A stretch of 64,000 nucleotides of DNA from Antarcticirhabdus aurantiaca (lineage in GTDB: Bacteria; Pseudomonadota; Alphaproteobacteria; Rhizobiales; Rhizobiaceae), in contig NZ_VTOM01000011.1 in assembly GCF_009765365.1 (NCBI RefSeq), positions 62,001 through 126,000 on the forward strand. The letters run 5' to 3'. The position numbers and the translations under genes were made by a program. A model generated the notes under the pieces. The model was not told the DNA's origin and did not search any database. It was given only the letters and a program-made list of their open reading frames with translations. Below are positions 1 to 8,640 of this stretch, one piece after another; within the stretch, counting starts at the first letter, position 1, and each line of letters starts with the position of its first letter.

Positions 1-313
1 CGACAATCCATCCCATGAGGAAAATGGGCAGGTTCGGTGACAGGCCGAGGACGGCGAGTCCGAGCGCCAGCAGCACGGCCCCCAGCGCCAGAACCGGACG
101 CCCGCCGCGCGCGGCGATGGTTGCGCCGACTTGGGGAGAGGCCGCGGCCGAGACGAGGAGGCCGACGCTGACGCCGCCGACAACCCATGGCAGGGGCCAG
201 CCTGTGTCCTGCGAGATCGGAAGCGCCAGCACGGCTGGAAGGTAGACCGATGATCCCCAAGCCAGGATCTGGAAGACCCCTAGCGCCGAGATGACCTGCC
301 AACGTGGCTTCAC
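1..313 (-). CDS. MFS transporter of the arsenic operon (C-terminus off window)
   Basis: The GTG start at 313 overlaps the TGA of arsB (GTGA), so the gene is translationally coupled as the last visible member of the ars operon. The 104 visible residues begin [12 protein letters not shown] and show three hydrophobic segments, with the loop motif ARGGRPVL after the second, as in the Major Facilitator Superfamily. The reading frame runs off the left edge. MFS proteins in ars operons (ArsK, ArsJ families) export trivalent arsenicals, antimonite or phosphorylated arsenicals. The operon position suggests such a role, but the fragment is too short to choose a subfamily. Confidence 0.75.
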   Translation of the reverse strand, partial: MKPRWQVISALGVFQILAWGSSVYLPAVLALPISQDTGWPLPWVVGGVSVGLLVSAAASPQVGATIAARGGRPVLALGAVLLALGLAVLGLSPNLPIFLMGWIV

Positions 314-1614
314 GAGACGACCGGAAGCCAGATCCACAGCGCGATGAGCGTCGCCAGCAACACGGGCGGGGTCAAAACGAGGCCGACCCGCATGTACTGG
401 CCCCACGTGATCCGCTGTCCCTTGCCCGCGAGGACGTGAAGCCAAAGCAGGGTCGCGAGCGATCCGATAGGCGTGAGCTTCGGCCCGAGGTCGTTGCCGA
501 CGACGTTGGCGTAGACCATCAGCTCGCGAGTCAGAGGCGCGACGTCCGCCCGGTCGATGGCGAGAGCGCCGACGAGGGTCGCGGGCATGTTGTTCATGAC
601 GGAGGCGAGCGCCGCCACCACGAAGCCCGTGCCGACGGTGGCGATGAACGTGCCCTGCTCGCCAAGCCACCGCAGGACACCCGCCGCGATGTCGGTCAGC
701 CCGGCGTTCCCGAGGCCGTAGACCACGAGGTACATGCCGATCGAGAACAGGACGATCTGCCACGGCGCCCCGCGCAGGACCTTCGGCAGGTCGACCACCG
801 CACCGCGACCGCCGGAGAACCACCGTCCCGCGACCGCCATGAGGACGAGGGCGGCGGCTCCGGTGACAAACGCGATCGGCACGCCGAGCGGCCCCGTCAC
901 GAAGTAGGCGACGAGCAGAAGACCAAGGAGTGGGAACGCGGCGCGGAACACGGCCGGGTCACGGATCGCGCTGCCGGGCACCTCGAGCCGTCCAACATCG
1001 TAGGTCGCCGGGATGTCCTTCCGAAAGTATGCCCACAGGACGAGGATCGTCGCCGCCAGCGAGACGAGGTTCACCGGCACCATCACCGCGGCGTAGCGAC
1101 CGAAGGACACGTCGAAGAAATTCGCGGTGACGATGTTCACGAGGTTCGACACGACGAGCGGCAGGCTGGTCGTGTCGGCGACGAACCCGCAGGCGACGAC
1201 GAAGGCTAGCGCCCCGGAGGGCGGGAAGTCGAGGCGCAGGAGGATGGCGAGCACGATCGGGGTGAGGAGCAGCGCGGCCCCGTCGTTGGCGAAGACGGCG
1301 GCAATCGTCGCGCCCAGCAGGACGACGAGCGGGAACAGCCGCCGCCCGTTGCCCCCGCCCCAGCGGGCGACGTGGAGCGCCGCCCAGGCGAAGAACCCGG
1401 CCTCGTCGAGGACGAGCGAGATGACGATCAGCGCGACGAAGGTGAACGTCGCGTCCCACACGATCTCCCAGACCGTCCCGACGTCGCCCCAACCGACGAC
1501 GCCGGTCGCCAGCGCGACCGCGGCGCCGATGAGTGCCGACCACCCGATGCCGAGGCCCCGGGGCTGCCAGATGACGAGAACGAGGGTAGCGATGAAGATC
1601 GCGAGGGCGAGCAT
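310..1614 (-). CDS. arsB: Arsenite efflux permease ArsB
   Basis: This 434-residue polytopic membrane protein has about 11-12 hydrophobic segments, the normal ArsB length and pattern. Conserved stretches include [17 protein letters not shown] (about residue 108) and the second-half [14 protein letters not shown], the paired Asn-rich re-entrant regions of the ArsB/NhaD-like fold. ArsB extrudes As(III) and Sb(III) across the inner membrane, alone or with an ArsA ATPase; no arsA is visible here. It lies 22 bp after arsH and overlaps the following MFS gene by 4 bp. The start is the ATG giving MLALAIF. Confidence 0.93.
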   Translation of the reverse strand: MLALAIFIATLVLVIWQPRGLGIGWSALIGAAVALATGVVGWGDVGTVWEIVWDATFTFVALIVISLVLDEAGFFAWAALHVARWGGGNGRRLFPLVVLLGATIAAVFANDGAALLLTPIVLAILLRLDFPPSGALAFVVACGFVADTTSLPLVVSNLVNIVTANFFDVSFGRYAAVMVPVNLVSLAATILVLWAYFRKDIPATYDVGRLEVPGSAIRDPAVFRAAFPLLGLLLVAYFVTGPLGVPIAFVTGAAALVLMAVAGRWFSGGRGAVVDLPKVLRGAPWQIVLFSIGMYLVVYGLGNAGLTDIAAGVLRWLGEQGTFIATVGTGFVVAALASVMNNMPATLVGALAIDRADVAPLTRELMVYANVVGNDLGPKLTPIGSLATLLWLHVLAGKGQRITWGQYMRVGLVLTPPVLLATLIALWIWLPVVS

Positions 1615-1636
1615 GGACGGTCCGGGGACAGGAGGA

Positions 1637-2362
1637 TCAGAGGGTGCGCTGGTTGACGCGGGTCGAGAGCTGCTCGGCGCTCTCGACCCGCTCGGAGTAG
1701 CGGTCCGTGAGGTAGTCCGAGCGACCGCGCACGAGGTGGGTGAACTTCACCAGTTCCTCGCAGACGTCGACGACGCGGCTGTAGAGGGCCGACGGCTTCA
1801 TGCGCCCCGCCTCGTCGAACTCGAGGAACGCCTTCGGCACCGACGACTGGTTGGGGATCGTGACCATGCGCATCCAGCGGCCGAGGATGCGCATCTGGTT
1901 CACGGCGTTGAAGGACTGCGAGCCGCCGGACACCTCCATGACGGCGAGGGTCTTTCCCTGCGTCGGACGCTTGGCGCCGAGGGCCAGCGGTATCCAGTCG
2001 ATCTGCGCCTTCATGATCCCGGTCATGGCCCCGTGGCGCTCCGGGCTGACCCAGACCATGCCCTCGGACCAGTCGGCGAGGTCGCGCAGTTCCTTCACCT
2101 TCGGGTGGTCGGGTTCCGCCCCGTCAGGGAGTGGCAGGCCGCGGGGGTCGAAGGTGCGCACCTCGCAGCCGAACCAGCGCAGCAGGCGACCGGCCTCCTC
2201 GGACAGGAGACGGGAATAGGACCGCTCGCGGATGGAGCCGTAGAGGACGAGGATGCGCGGCGGGTGCGTCGGGGCGCCGGGGCCGGCGAGCGCTTCCCCA
2301 TCGATCGGGCGAAGCTGGTCGAAATCGGCGCTCGGCAGGTTGAAGGCGGTGGGATCCGTCAT
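1637..2362 (-). CDS. arsH: Arsenical resistance flavoprotein ArsH
   Basis: The protein has 241 residues with the NADPH-dependent FMN reductase fold. The phosphate-binding loop [11 protein letters not shown] (about residue 41) and the ArsH signature [20 protein letters not shown] are intact. ArsH oxidises trivalent organoarsenicals such as methylarsenite to less toxic pentavalent forms using NADPH. The start ATG (MTDPTAF) overlaps the arsN2 stop as TGATG, which favours it over the longer upstream frame. Length and motifs match typical proteobacterial ArsH. Confidence 0.93.
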   Translation of the reverse strand: MTDPTAFNLPSADFDQLRPIDGEALAGPGAPTHPPRILVLYGSIRERSYSRLLSEEAGRLLRWFGCEVRTFDPRGLPLPDGAEPDHPKVKELRDLADWSEGMVWVSPERHGAMTGIMKAQIDWIPLALGAKRPTQGKTLAVMEVSGGSQSFNAVNQMRILGRWMRMVTIPNQSSVPKAFLEFDEAGRMKPSALYSRVVDVCEELVKFTHLVRGRSDYLTDRYSERVESAEQLSTRVNQRTL

Positions 2363-2802
2363 CAGGCGATGTCCTTTCGCCACAGGACGGCCGAGGCCGA
2401 ACACAGGCCCGACGCCTGCCGGGTTGCCAGCACCGCGGCTGGTGCCTCCGTCCGTTCGACGCGCCGGAAGCCGATCGCCGCCAGGAAGGTCCGTTCCCCG
2501 GTCGTGAAGGCGAACGCGTCGGCCGCGCCCTGCTCGCGGCCGCGCTCCATCAGGTCCGTCGTAATTGCGCCGCCGACGCCGTGCCCGCGGTGCTCGGGAA
2601 CGACGGCGATGGATCGCAGGAGGACGGCGGCACCGAGGGGTTCGAAGCCCCCGATCCCCACGAACTCGCCGCCCTCGTTGGAGTAGCGCAGGAACACCCG
2701 GCCGGGCTCCGTCACGTCCTCCGTCGGCAAACCCGCGTCGGACAGGAGGCCGAGAAGGTCGACGGGATCGGCAACGGCGTCCGCGACGAGCCGCAGCGTC
2801 AT
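2362..2802 (-). CDS. arsN2: Arsenic-resistance GNAT N-acetyltransferase ArsN2
   Basis: This 146-residue GNAT-fold protein has the acetyl-CoA binding motif A in [17 protein letters not shown] (about residues 67-83). The C-terminal [14 protein letters not shown] resembles the ArsN2 subgroup found in ars operons. The ArsN1 clade acetylates arsinothricin; the natural substrate of the ArsN2 clade is less certain. It overlaps arsC upstream by 4 bp (ATGA) and arsH downstream by 1 bp, so expression should be coupled. The clade call rests on motif recall and operon context. Confidence 0.82.
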   Translation of the reverse strand: MTLRLVADAVADPVDLLGLLSDAGLPTEDVTEPGRVFLRYSNEGGEFVGIGGFEPLGAAVLLRSIAVVPEHRGHGVGGAITTDLMERGREQGAADAFAFTTGERTFLAAIGFRRVERTEAPAAVLATRQASGLCSASAVLWRKDIA

Positions 2803-3206
2803 GCCTGCGAGCCTCCGACGGTCTCCCCGTCCTCCTTCGTGAAGGTGGCGACCGGGTTGTCGAGGAGCGGCAGTACCTTCTCGGAGGGGCGGCAGAGGGC
2901 CACACCCTTGTCCGTGACGACGATCGGGCGGTTGATCAGGATCGGATGGGCCATCATCGCGTCGAGCAGCTCCTCGTCGGAGAGGTGTGGATCGTCGAGG
3001 CCGAGCTCGGCGTAGGGCGTGCCCTTCTCGCGAAGGATGTCGCGCGGTCGCAGATCCATGGAGTCGAGGAGCTCGGTCAGCGTCTCGCGGGAGGGAGGCG
3101 TTTTCAGGTACTCGATGACCTGCGGCTCCTCGCCGGACCGGCGGATCATCTCCAGCGTGTTGCGGGACGTGCCGCAGGCGGGGTTGTGGTAGATCGTGAC
3201 GGTCAT
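2799..3206 (-). CDS. arsC: Arsenate reductase, glutaredoxin-coupled type
   Basis: The 135-residue protein begins [15 protein letters not shown]. Cys11 matches catalytic Cys12 of plasmid R773 ArsC. Arg59, Arg93 (INRP) and Arg106 (LCRPS) sit at the positions of the arsenate-binding arginines of that family. It reduces As(V) to As(III) with glutathione and glutaredoxin, feeding ArsB. It lies 9 bp after the thioredoxin-type arsC, so this operon carries both evolutionarily unrelated arsenate reductases. The 3' end overlaps arsN2 by 4 bp. Confidence 0.93.
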   Translation of the reverse strand: MTVTIYHNPACGTSRNTLEMIRRSGEEPQVIEYLKTPPSRETLTELLDSMDLRPRDILREKGTPYAELGLDDPHLSDEELLDAMMAHPILINRPIVVTDKGVALCRPSEKVLPLLDNPVATFTKEDGETVGGSQA

Positions 3207-3215
3207 CGTGGTGCC

Positions 3216-3743
3216 TCAGGCTACATCTGACGGGCGGAACGAGGCGCCCTCAAGCTGGCCGATCGCTCGCACCTGCGTGACTAGACGGGTCCGCTCCAGG
3301 CTCTCGACGGGCAAGGCAGTGAAGGCGGAGATGCGATTCTTCATGTAGCGGAAGGCCTGCGTGAAGGCGGCCCGGCTCCATATCTCGCCGCGGTCTTCAT
3401 TGCTCGGGTCTTCGATGCCCCAATGGGCCGTCATCGGCTGGCCCGGCCAGACTGGACAGGCCTCGCCCGCTGCCTGGTCGCAGACGGTGAAGACGAAATC
3501 CATGATCGGCGCGCTGGGCGTCGCGAACTCGTCCCAGGCCTTCGAGCGCATGCCGTCGGTCGGGTAGCCGAACTCGCGCAGCACCTCCAGCGCCATGGGG
3601 TTCACCTCTCCCTTGGGCTGGCTTCCCGCGGAGAACGCGTTGAAGCGTCCGGCGCCGTCCTTGCGCAGGATGCTCTCGGCTAGGATCGAGCGGGCGGAGT
3701 TGCCCGTGCAGAGAAACAGGACGTTGAAGGGCTGGGCACTCAT
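3216..3743 (-). CDS. arsC: Arsenate reductase, low-MW phosphatase (thioredoxin-coupled) type
   Basis: This 175-residue protein has the low-molecular-weight tyrosine phosphatase fold. The P-loop is CTGNSAR (Cys12 to Arg18), and Cys88 and Cys96 form the likely disulfide relay used by thioredoxin-coupled ArsC. The segment DEF...CDQAAGEACPVWPG is typical of the family. The ATG giving MSAQPF overlaps the arsR stop by 4 bp, which sets the start; a longer frame reading into arsR is a shadow. The C-terminal tail of about 40 residues is longer than in B. subtilis ArsC. Confidence 0.9.
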   Translation of the reverse strand: MSAQPFNVLFLCTGNSARSILAESILRKDGAGRFNAFSAGSQPKGEVNPMALEVLREFGYPTDGMRSKAWDEFATPSAPIMDFVFTVCDQAAGEACPVWPGQPMTAHWGIEDPSNEDRGEIWSRAAFTQAFRYMKNRISAFTALPVESLERTRLVTQVRAIGQLEGASFRPSDVA

Positions 3744-4090
3744 CGGCAGGTCTCCGGGGCGCAGGTGGAAGCGAAGGCGTCGCCGAGGTTTCCGCAGATC
3801 TCCGGGTTGCCGGAGCAGCAGTCCTCGGTGAGGAAGGCGAGGAGCTGACGCATGTCGTCGTAGCTCGCGGCGTAGAGGATGCGGCGTCCGTCCCGCCACG
3901 AGCGCAGGAGATGGGCGCGCTCAAGCGAAGCGAGGTGGAAGCTCATCCGGGTCGGTGGGATCGACAGCGCCTCGGCGATCTCCCCCGACGCCATGCCGTT
4001 CGGGCCGGCACGGACGAGCATCCGGAAGGCCGCGAGGCGGTCGGCATGGGCAAGGGCGGACAAGGCGGCAACGGCTGAGTCGTCGTTCAT
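3740..4090 (-). CDS. arsR: ArsR/SmtB-family arsenic-responsive repressor
   Basis: This 116-residue winged-helix regulator has its recognition region at about residues 33-65 (SGEIAEALSIPPTRMSFHLASLERAHLL). The As(III)-binding cysteines lie in the C-terminal part: Cys91-Cys92 and Cys99, with Cys110 and Cys115 further on. This resembles the ArsR type whose metal site is near the C-terminus rather than in the DNA-binding helix. It is the first gene of the operon, sits next to the dyad at 4099-4120, and should release DNA on binding As(III) or Sb(III). Confidence 0.92.
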   Translation of the reverse strand: MNDDSAVAALSALAHADRLAAFRMLVRAGPNGMASGEIAEALSIPPTRMSFHLASLERAHLLRSWRDGRRILYAASYDDMRQLLAFLTEDCCSGNPEICGNLGDAFASTCAPETCR

Positions 4091-4098
4091 CCCTGCTG

Positions 4099-4120
4099 TA
4101 TTGCAAACATCGTTGTAATA
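4099..4120 (-). promoter_or_regulatory. Probable ArsR operator upstream of arsR
   Basis: TATTGCAAACATCGTTGTAATA is an imperfect dyad (TATT-x-CAA ... TTG-x-AATA) of AT-rich DNA in a G+C-rich setting, starting 9 bp before the arsR start codon. Its size and half-site style fit ArsR/SmtB operators. Binding by this ArsR is inferred. Confidence 0.6.
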
Positions 4121-4216
4121 TTCAAGCGTGCTGGTGTCGTCGTCGGCTGAAGTTCCCGCTGGCCGACCGGGTGCCGCGGGACATGCGCCGCGTCCGTTCT
4201 CGCAGTGAACGCAACC

Positions 4217-5020
4217 TCACTTATGCCGCCAGACCTTCCACGCCGACACCAGGAGGATGGCCGCAAGCGCGGGCAGCAGGACCGCGTCCGGGACGATGCC
4301 GAGCAGTCGTCCCCCGATGAACGCCCCGACGATCGAGCCGGCGGCCATGACGAGCAGGAACGCCCGGTTCCGCCCGAGCACGGCGAAGCTCTGGTCGCGG
4401 CTGTAGCGGGTGAAGCCGACGACCATCGTCGGCAGGCTCACGGCCAGCGACAGGCTCCCGGCGAGCTTGATGTCGGCGCCGAACAGGAGGACCAGCGTCG
4501 GGATCAGAAGCTCGCCGCCGGCGACGCCGAGGAGCGATGCGACCACCCCGATCCCGAACCCGGCGACCACGCCCGCCACCACCTGGGCCGTCCCCGTGAA
4601 CAGCGGCTGCTCCGCGGTTATCTCGTGCCCGATGAGGAGCACGCCAGCGATTGCTATCAGCAGGACGGCGATCACCCGGTACAGGGTCTCCGATCGGAGA
4701 CGGGTCGCCCAGCCCGCCCCGAGCCACGCCCCGACGAGGCTCCCGGCGAGGAGGTTCACAACCACGGGCCAGTGCGTGGTGATCTGGCCGAAGGGCACCG
4801 TCCCGGCTCGGAACGGCAAGGCCGTGGCAACGACGACAAGGCTCATGGCCTTGTTCAGGATCACGGCCTCCAGCGCCGCGAAGCGGAACAGACCGATGAG
4901 CAGCGGGAGCCGGAACTCGGCCCCGCCGAGCCCGATCAGCCCCCCGAGGGCGCCGATCAGGGCACCGCTCCCGAAGGCGGCAGGGCGGCTGCGTGCGGTC
5001 CAGGGGACGGTCGTGTCCAT
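4217..5020 (-). CDS. TauE/SafE (sulfite exporter-like) family permease
   Basis: This 267-residue membrane protein has about 8 hydrophobic segments. The two repeats each carry the TauE/SafE glycine-rich motif, GALGGLIGLGGAEFRLP near residue 23 and ASLLGVAGGELLIPTL near residue 160. The family moves sulfite, sulfoacetate, sulfide-like anions or other small ions, and members are often found next to metal-resistance genes. It is transcribed towards arsR but separated from it by the operator region, so it is probably its own unit. The substrate is unknown. Confidence 0.85.
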   Translation of the reverse strand: MDTTVPWTARSRPAAFGSGALIGALGGLIGLGGAEFRLPLLIGLFRFAALEAVILNKAMSLVVVATALPFRAGTVPFGQITTHWPVVVNLLAGSLVGAWLGAGWATRLRSETLYRVIAVLLIAIAGVLLIGHEITAEQPLFTGTAQVVAGVVAGFGIGVVASLLGVAGGELLIPTLVLLFGADIKLAGSLSLAVSLPTMVVGFTRYSRDQSFAVLGRNRAFLLVMAAGSIVGAFIGGRLLGIVPDAVLLPALAAILLVSAWKVWRHK

Positions 5021-5064
5021 GGGCGATGTATCCGACGAACCATAATCCCTGTCGAGCTACGTCT

Positions 5065-5178
5065 TGCCCTCGCGAGCGGTGCCACGCCTTCGCGCAGGAA
5101 GGCGACGACACGCGGTGCGGCCGCCAACCGGGCAGCGAGGACGGGGAGTTCCGCCTGGGCTTCCTTCAGCGCGAGCGG
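5065..5178 (-). pseudogene. Possible glutathione S-transferase C-terminal remnant
   Basis: On the minus strand this stretch reads as LPVLAARLAAAPRVVAFL within a short frame. That resembles the end of a glutathione S-transferase C-terminal domain (pattern LxxLxxRVAARPxVxAYL). No N-terminal domain or start signal is seen, and it lies in the 278-bp gap between the merR-like gene and the TauE gene. It may be a remnant left by rearrangement, or chance coding potential in G+C-rich DNA. Confidence 0.22.
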
Positions 5179-5298
5179 CACAGCTCCCGCCGTCGGCGCT
5201 GGGCCTGTGCCATTTCGCGGGACGCGCCAAACGGCACATGACGCCCGCGTAGTCTCCGGTCTTAACAAGGCGAGAGGGGCGGGGCCGCGAGCGGCGGA

Positions 5299-5721
5299 TC
5301 AGTGCCTCTCGTGCAGGCATTCGCCATGGTCGCCGAGCACCTCGATCACCCGGCACTCGGCGACCGAGTGGTTCGAGCAGTCCGTCATGCGGGCGACCTC
5401 GGCGCGCAGCGCTGTCAGCCGGGAGATCTTATGGTCGATGTCCGCGAGGTGCGCCGCCGCAATTCGGTCCGCGCTCTCGCAGGGGTGGTCCGGTTCCCCG
5501 GCCAGCGTCAGGAGTTCGCGGATCGGCTCGATCTCGAAGCCTAGCTCGCGTGCGTGCCGGATGAAGCGCAGGCGTTGCAGGTCGGCCGCATCGTAGAGGC
5601 GGCGGTTGCCTTCCGTCCTCGGTGGGGACGGCAGGAGGCCGATCTGCTCGTAGTAGCGGGTCGTCGGCACCTTGATGCCGCTCGCCCGCGAGGCCTCGCC
5701 GATCGGAACGCCGCCCGTCAT
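5299..5721 (-). CDS. MerR-family metal-responsive regulator (CadR/PbrR/ZntR-like)
   Basis: The 140-residue protein has a MerR helix-turn-helix at residues 1-70 (IGEASRASGIKVPTTRYYEQIGLL, then RRLYDAADLQRLRFI), a dimerisation helix and a Cys/His-rich tail. Cys80 (HPCES), Cys114 and Cys122 (AECRVIE) fit the CadR/PbrR/ZntR metal-site layout, and the end CLHERH adds Cys and His. It is divergent from the P-type ATPase, with the shared promoter at 5729-5759, so it should activate that gene in response to Zn, Cd or Pb. Which metal cannot be read from sequence. Confidence 0.88.
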   Translation of the reverse strand: MTGGVPIGEASRASGIKVPTTRYYEQIGLLPSPPRTEGNRRLYDAADLQRLRFIRHARELGFEIEPIRELLTLAGEPDHPCESADRIAAAHLADIDHKISRLTALRAEVARMTDCSNHSVAECRVIEVLGDHGECLHERH

Positions 5722-5728
5722 TTTCCGC

Positions 5729-5759
5729 TTGCTCCTCTAGCCACTAGAGAAAGTAGGCC
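5729..5759 (+). promoter_or_regulatory. MerR-type promoter and operator for the P-type ATPase
   Basis: TTGCTC (5729-5734) and TAGGCC (5754-5759) are spaced by 19 bp, longer than the 17 bp of ordinary promoters. The spacer carries the perfect dyad CTCTAG-CCA-CTAGAG (5735-5749). A dyad in an over-long 19-20 bp spacer is the hallmark of MerR-family activation by DNA untwisting, and the half-sites resemble CadR/PbrR operators. Confidence 0.72.
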
Positions 5760-5788
5760 TCTCCTGGAAACGATGCAAGGAGAGCGCC

Positions 5789-7960
5789 ATGAGCACGGTG
5801 ACGGGCGAGAGCCGCTTCAGGGTCACAGGCATGGACTGCGCGGCCTGCGGCAACAAGGTCGACACTGCAATCCGACGGCTGCCGGGTGTCGAGGATGTCA
5901 CCGTCTCCGTGTCGACGGGCACGGTGAAGGTCCGCCACGCGGAGGACCTCGACACTGCCGCGGTCACGCGGAAGGTGCGGAACCTCGGCTACGGTGCCGA
6001 GACCGCGGTCGGAGCGAACCCGGCGCCGGACAAGCAGCACGACCATGACGGCCACGACCATGCGGGCCACTCGCACGACGACCCCGTCGAGGTCGGCGTG
6101 CCCTGGTGGCGAACGGGCAAGGCACGGCTGACGGCTGCTTGCGGCGCCGCTCTGCTCACCGCCTACGTCCTCGGGCACCTCGCGCCCTCGCTGGAGCGTC
6201 CGGCGTTCCTCGCCGCGCTCGCCGTCGGCCTCGTCCCCGTTGCCTGGCGGGCGATCACGGCGGCCCGGTTCGGCACCCCGTTCTCGATCGAGACGCTGAT
6301 GTCGATCGCCGCCATCGGCGCCGTCTTCATCGGGGCCGAGGAGGAAGCGGCGACGGTCGTGCTCCTGTTCCTCGTCGGCGAGATGCTGGAGGGGCTGGCG
6401 GCGAGCCGCGCCCGGGCGAGCATCCAGGGCCTCACCGCCCTCGTGCCGAAGATGGCGCTCGTCGAGAAGGACGGCCAGACCACCGAGGTGCCCGCCGAGA
6501 GCCTTGCGGTCGGCGCCACCATCCTCGTGCGTCCCGGCGACCGCATCCCGGCCGACGGCTCGGTCGTCGAAGGCTCCGGCGAGGTCGACGAGGCGCCGGT
6601 GACGGGCGAGAGCGTGCCAAAGCGCAAGGGTGTCGGTGACTCCGTCTACGCGGGCACCGTCAACGCGGGCTCCGTCCTCAGGGTGCGCGTGACCGCCGCG
6701 GCTGCCGACAACACGATCGCCCGCGTCGTCCGCCTCGTGGAGGAGGCGCAGGAGCCGAAGTCGCCGACGGAGCGCTTCATCGACCGCTTCTCCAAGGTCT
6801 ACACGCCCGCCGTCCTCGCGGTCGGCTTCCTCGTCGCCGTGGTGCCTCCGCTGGCCGTCGGCGCGGACTGGAACGAATGGATCTACAAGGGCCTCGCCAT
6901 CCTCCTGATCGGCTGCCCGTGCGCGCTCGTCATCTCGACGCCCGCCGCCATCGCGGCCGGCCTGTCGGCGGGCGCCCGGCGCGGCCTCCTGATGAAGGGC
7001 GGCGTGGTGCTGGAGACCCTCGGCAAGGTCACGGCGATCGCCTTCGACAAGACGGGGACGCTCACGGTGGGCAAGCCCGTCGTGACCGACGTCGTGGCGG
7101 TCGGTCGCCCGGCGCGGGACGTCCTGTCGCTCGCGTCGGCGCTGGAGAAGGGATCGAGCCATCCGCTGGCGCTGGCGATCCTCGACCGGGCGAAGGCCGA
7201 CAAGGCTCCGGTGCCGCCCGCCTTCGACGCGAACGCCGTCCTCGGAGAAGGTGTCGAGGGCAAGGTCGGCGGCGAGGCGGTGTTCCTCGGATCGCCGCAG
7301 GCGGCCGGACGCCTCGCTCCGCTCGGCGAGGAGCACCTTGCCGCGATCGCCACGCTGAACGCCAGCGGCAAAACCGTGTCGGTCGTGCTCGCGCGGGACG
7401 CGGTCGCGGGCTACATCGCCATGCGTGACGAGGCGCGGCCGGACGCGAGGGGAGCTCTCGCGTCCATGAAGGCCGCCGGCATCCGCACCGTCATGCTGAC
7501 CGGGGACAACCGCACGACGGCGGAGGCGGTGACAGGCGGCCTCGGCATCGAGGCGCGGGCCGAGCTCCTGCCGCAGGACAAGCAGCGCATCGTGCGCGAG
7601 CTCCAGGCCGAGGGCCTCGTGGTCGCCAAGGTCGGCGACGGCATCAACGACGCCCCGGCGCTCGCCGCGGCCGACATCGGCATCGCCATGGGCGGCGGCG
7701 CCGATGTGGCGCTGGAGACCGCGGACGCGGCGGTGCTCCACGGTCGCGTGCGGGACGTGCCCGACATGATCGCCCTGTCCAGGGCCACCATGGGCAACAT
7801 CCGCGCAAACATCGCGATCGCTCTCGGGCTGAAGGCGGTGTTCCTCGTCACCACCGTCCTCGGCATCACCGGTCTCTGGCCGGCGATCCTCGCCGACACG
7901 GGCGCGACCGTCCTCGTCACCGCCAACGCCATGCGGCTGCTCGCCTGGAAGCCACGATGA
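5789..7960 (+). CDS. zntA: Zn/Cd/Pb-exporting P1B-type ATPase
   Basis: The 723-residue P1B-2-type ATPase has an N-terminal HMA domain with GMDCAAC (Cys17, Cys20) and a His/Asp-rich linker at about residues 82-99. The CPC motif is at 376-378, the phosphorylation motif DKTGT at Asp420, and GDGIND is in the P domain. The last membrane segment has LADTGATVLVTANA, the Asp used by ZntA-type pumps. It exports Zn(II), Cd(II) or Pb(II) using ATP. The RBS AAGGAGAG precedes ATG 5789. Control by the divergent MerR-type regulator is expected. Confidence 0.93.
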   Translation: MSTVTGESRFRVTGMDCAACGNKVDTAIRRLPGVEDVTVSVSTGTVKVRHAEDLDTAAVTRKVRNLGYGAETAVGANPAPDKQHDHDGHDHAGHSHDDPVEVGVPWWRTGKARLTAACGAALLTAYVLGHLAPSLERPAFLAALAVGLVPVAWRAITAARFGTPFSIETLMSIAAIGAVFIGAEEEAATVVLLFLVGEMLEGLAASRARASIQGLTALVPKMALVEKDGQTTEVPAESLAVGATILVRPGDRIPADGSVVEGSGEVDEAPVTGESVPKRKGVGDSVYAGTVNAGSVLRVRVTAAAADNTIARVVRLVEEAQEPKSPTERFIDRFSKVYTPAVLAVGFLVAVVPPLAVGADWNEWIYKGLAILLIGCPCALVISTPAAIAAGLSAGARRGLLMKGGVVLETLGKVTAIAFDKTGTLTVGKPVVTDVVAVGRPARDVLSLASALEKGSSHPLALAILDRAKADKAPVPPAFDANAVLGEGVEGKVGGEAVFLGSPQAAGRLAPLGEEHLAAIATLNASGKTVSVVLARDAVAGYIAMRDEARPDARGALASMKAAGIRTVMLTGDNRTTAEAVTGGLGIEARAELLPQDKQRIVRELQAEGLVVAKVGDGINDAPALAAADIGIAMGGGADVALETADAAVLHGRVRDVPDMIALSRATMGNIRANIAIALGLKAVFLVTTVLGITGLWPAILADTGATVLVTANAMRLLAWKPR

Positions 7961-8559
7961 GCGCCGCGGTCGAGGACGTCCTGCGCTTCGGTCCGGCGAT
8001 CGTCCTCGCCGTCGCCGTGGCGTGGCTCGTGCTCGCCACCCGCCGCACGTCCCGGGAGATCGGGGGACGTGCCCACGGCTTCGGAAGGAGCCTCCGGCAG
8101 CGGCTGGCACGCGTCCTGTTCGGCGCCTCGATCGCCGGGGCCGCCCTCGCCCTCGGTCTCCACGCCGCGGGAAGCACGTCGAGGCTTTTCGAGCCGCTGG
8201 CGGGTGAGGCTTCCGCCGTCCGCCTGGCGGGGCTAGCGCTGGCCGTCGGCGGGCAGGTCCTGACGCTGGCCGCGCGGGGAAGCATGGGACGGCGCTGGCG
8301 TGTGGGCGTGCCGGAGAAAGCCCCCGACCACCTGGTCACGACGGGCCTGTTCGGGCTGTCCCGCAACCCAGTGTTCCTCGGGATGCTCGCGATGGCGGCT
8401 GGCTTGGCGGTGGCCGTGCCGTGCCTGGCGGTGGTCGCCTGCGCGCTCGCCTTCTGGATCGCCTGCGAGGTCCAGGTACGGGACGAGGAACGCCTCCTCG
8501 AACGCTCGTTCGGGCCCGCATATGCCGCCTACCGAAGCGCCGTCCGGCGTTGGATCTAA
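7957..8559 (+). CDS. Isoprenylcysteine carboxyl methyltransferase-family membrane protein
   Basis: This 200-residue protein has four to five membrane segments and the C-terminal pattern of the ICMT/PEMT fold: TTGLFGLSRNPVFLGML (about 129-145), then VRDEERLLERSFGPAYAAYR. That region binds S-adenosylmethionine in related methyltransferases. It overlaps zntA by 4 bp (ATGA), so it is translated with the metal pump. Such genes commonly follow metal-efflux genes, but the methyl acceptor is unknown. Confidence 0.82.
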   Translation: MSAAVEDVLRFGPAIVLAVAVAWLVLATRRTSREIGGRAHGFGRSLRQRLARVLFGASIAGAALALGLHAAGSTSRLFEPLAGEASAVRLAGLALAVGGQVLTLAARGSMGRRWRVGVPEKAPDHLVTTGLFGLSRNPVFLGMLAMAAGLAVAVPCLAVVACALAFWIACEVQVRDEERLLERSFGPAYAAYRSAVRRWI

Positions 8560-8608
8560 GGGCGGCGGGATGACGCAACAGGCTGCGTGCGCCCCTGCGA
8601 GCGAGGGA

Positions 8609-8631
8609 GCGCCGCGTCGGGAACGCGGCGC
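8609..8631. terminator. Stem-loop between convergent genes
   Basis: A perfect 9-bp stem, GCGCCGCGT / ACGCGGCGC, with a 5-nt loop lies between the convergent methyltransferase-like gene (ends 8559) and the Met/Cys-rich gene (ends 8641). No T-run follows on either strand, so efficient intrinsic termination is uncertain. Confidence 0.4.
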
Positions 8632-8640
8632 CCGGGCGGC

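Noticed and set aside
5744-8110. A 788-codon open frame on the minus strand opposite zntA
   Set aside because: It is the antisense shadow of a well-supported P-type ATPase. The translation is Arg/His/Asp/Gly-rich with no family motif, as is usual in high-G+C DNA.
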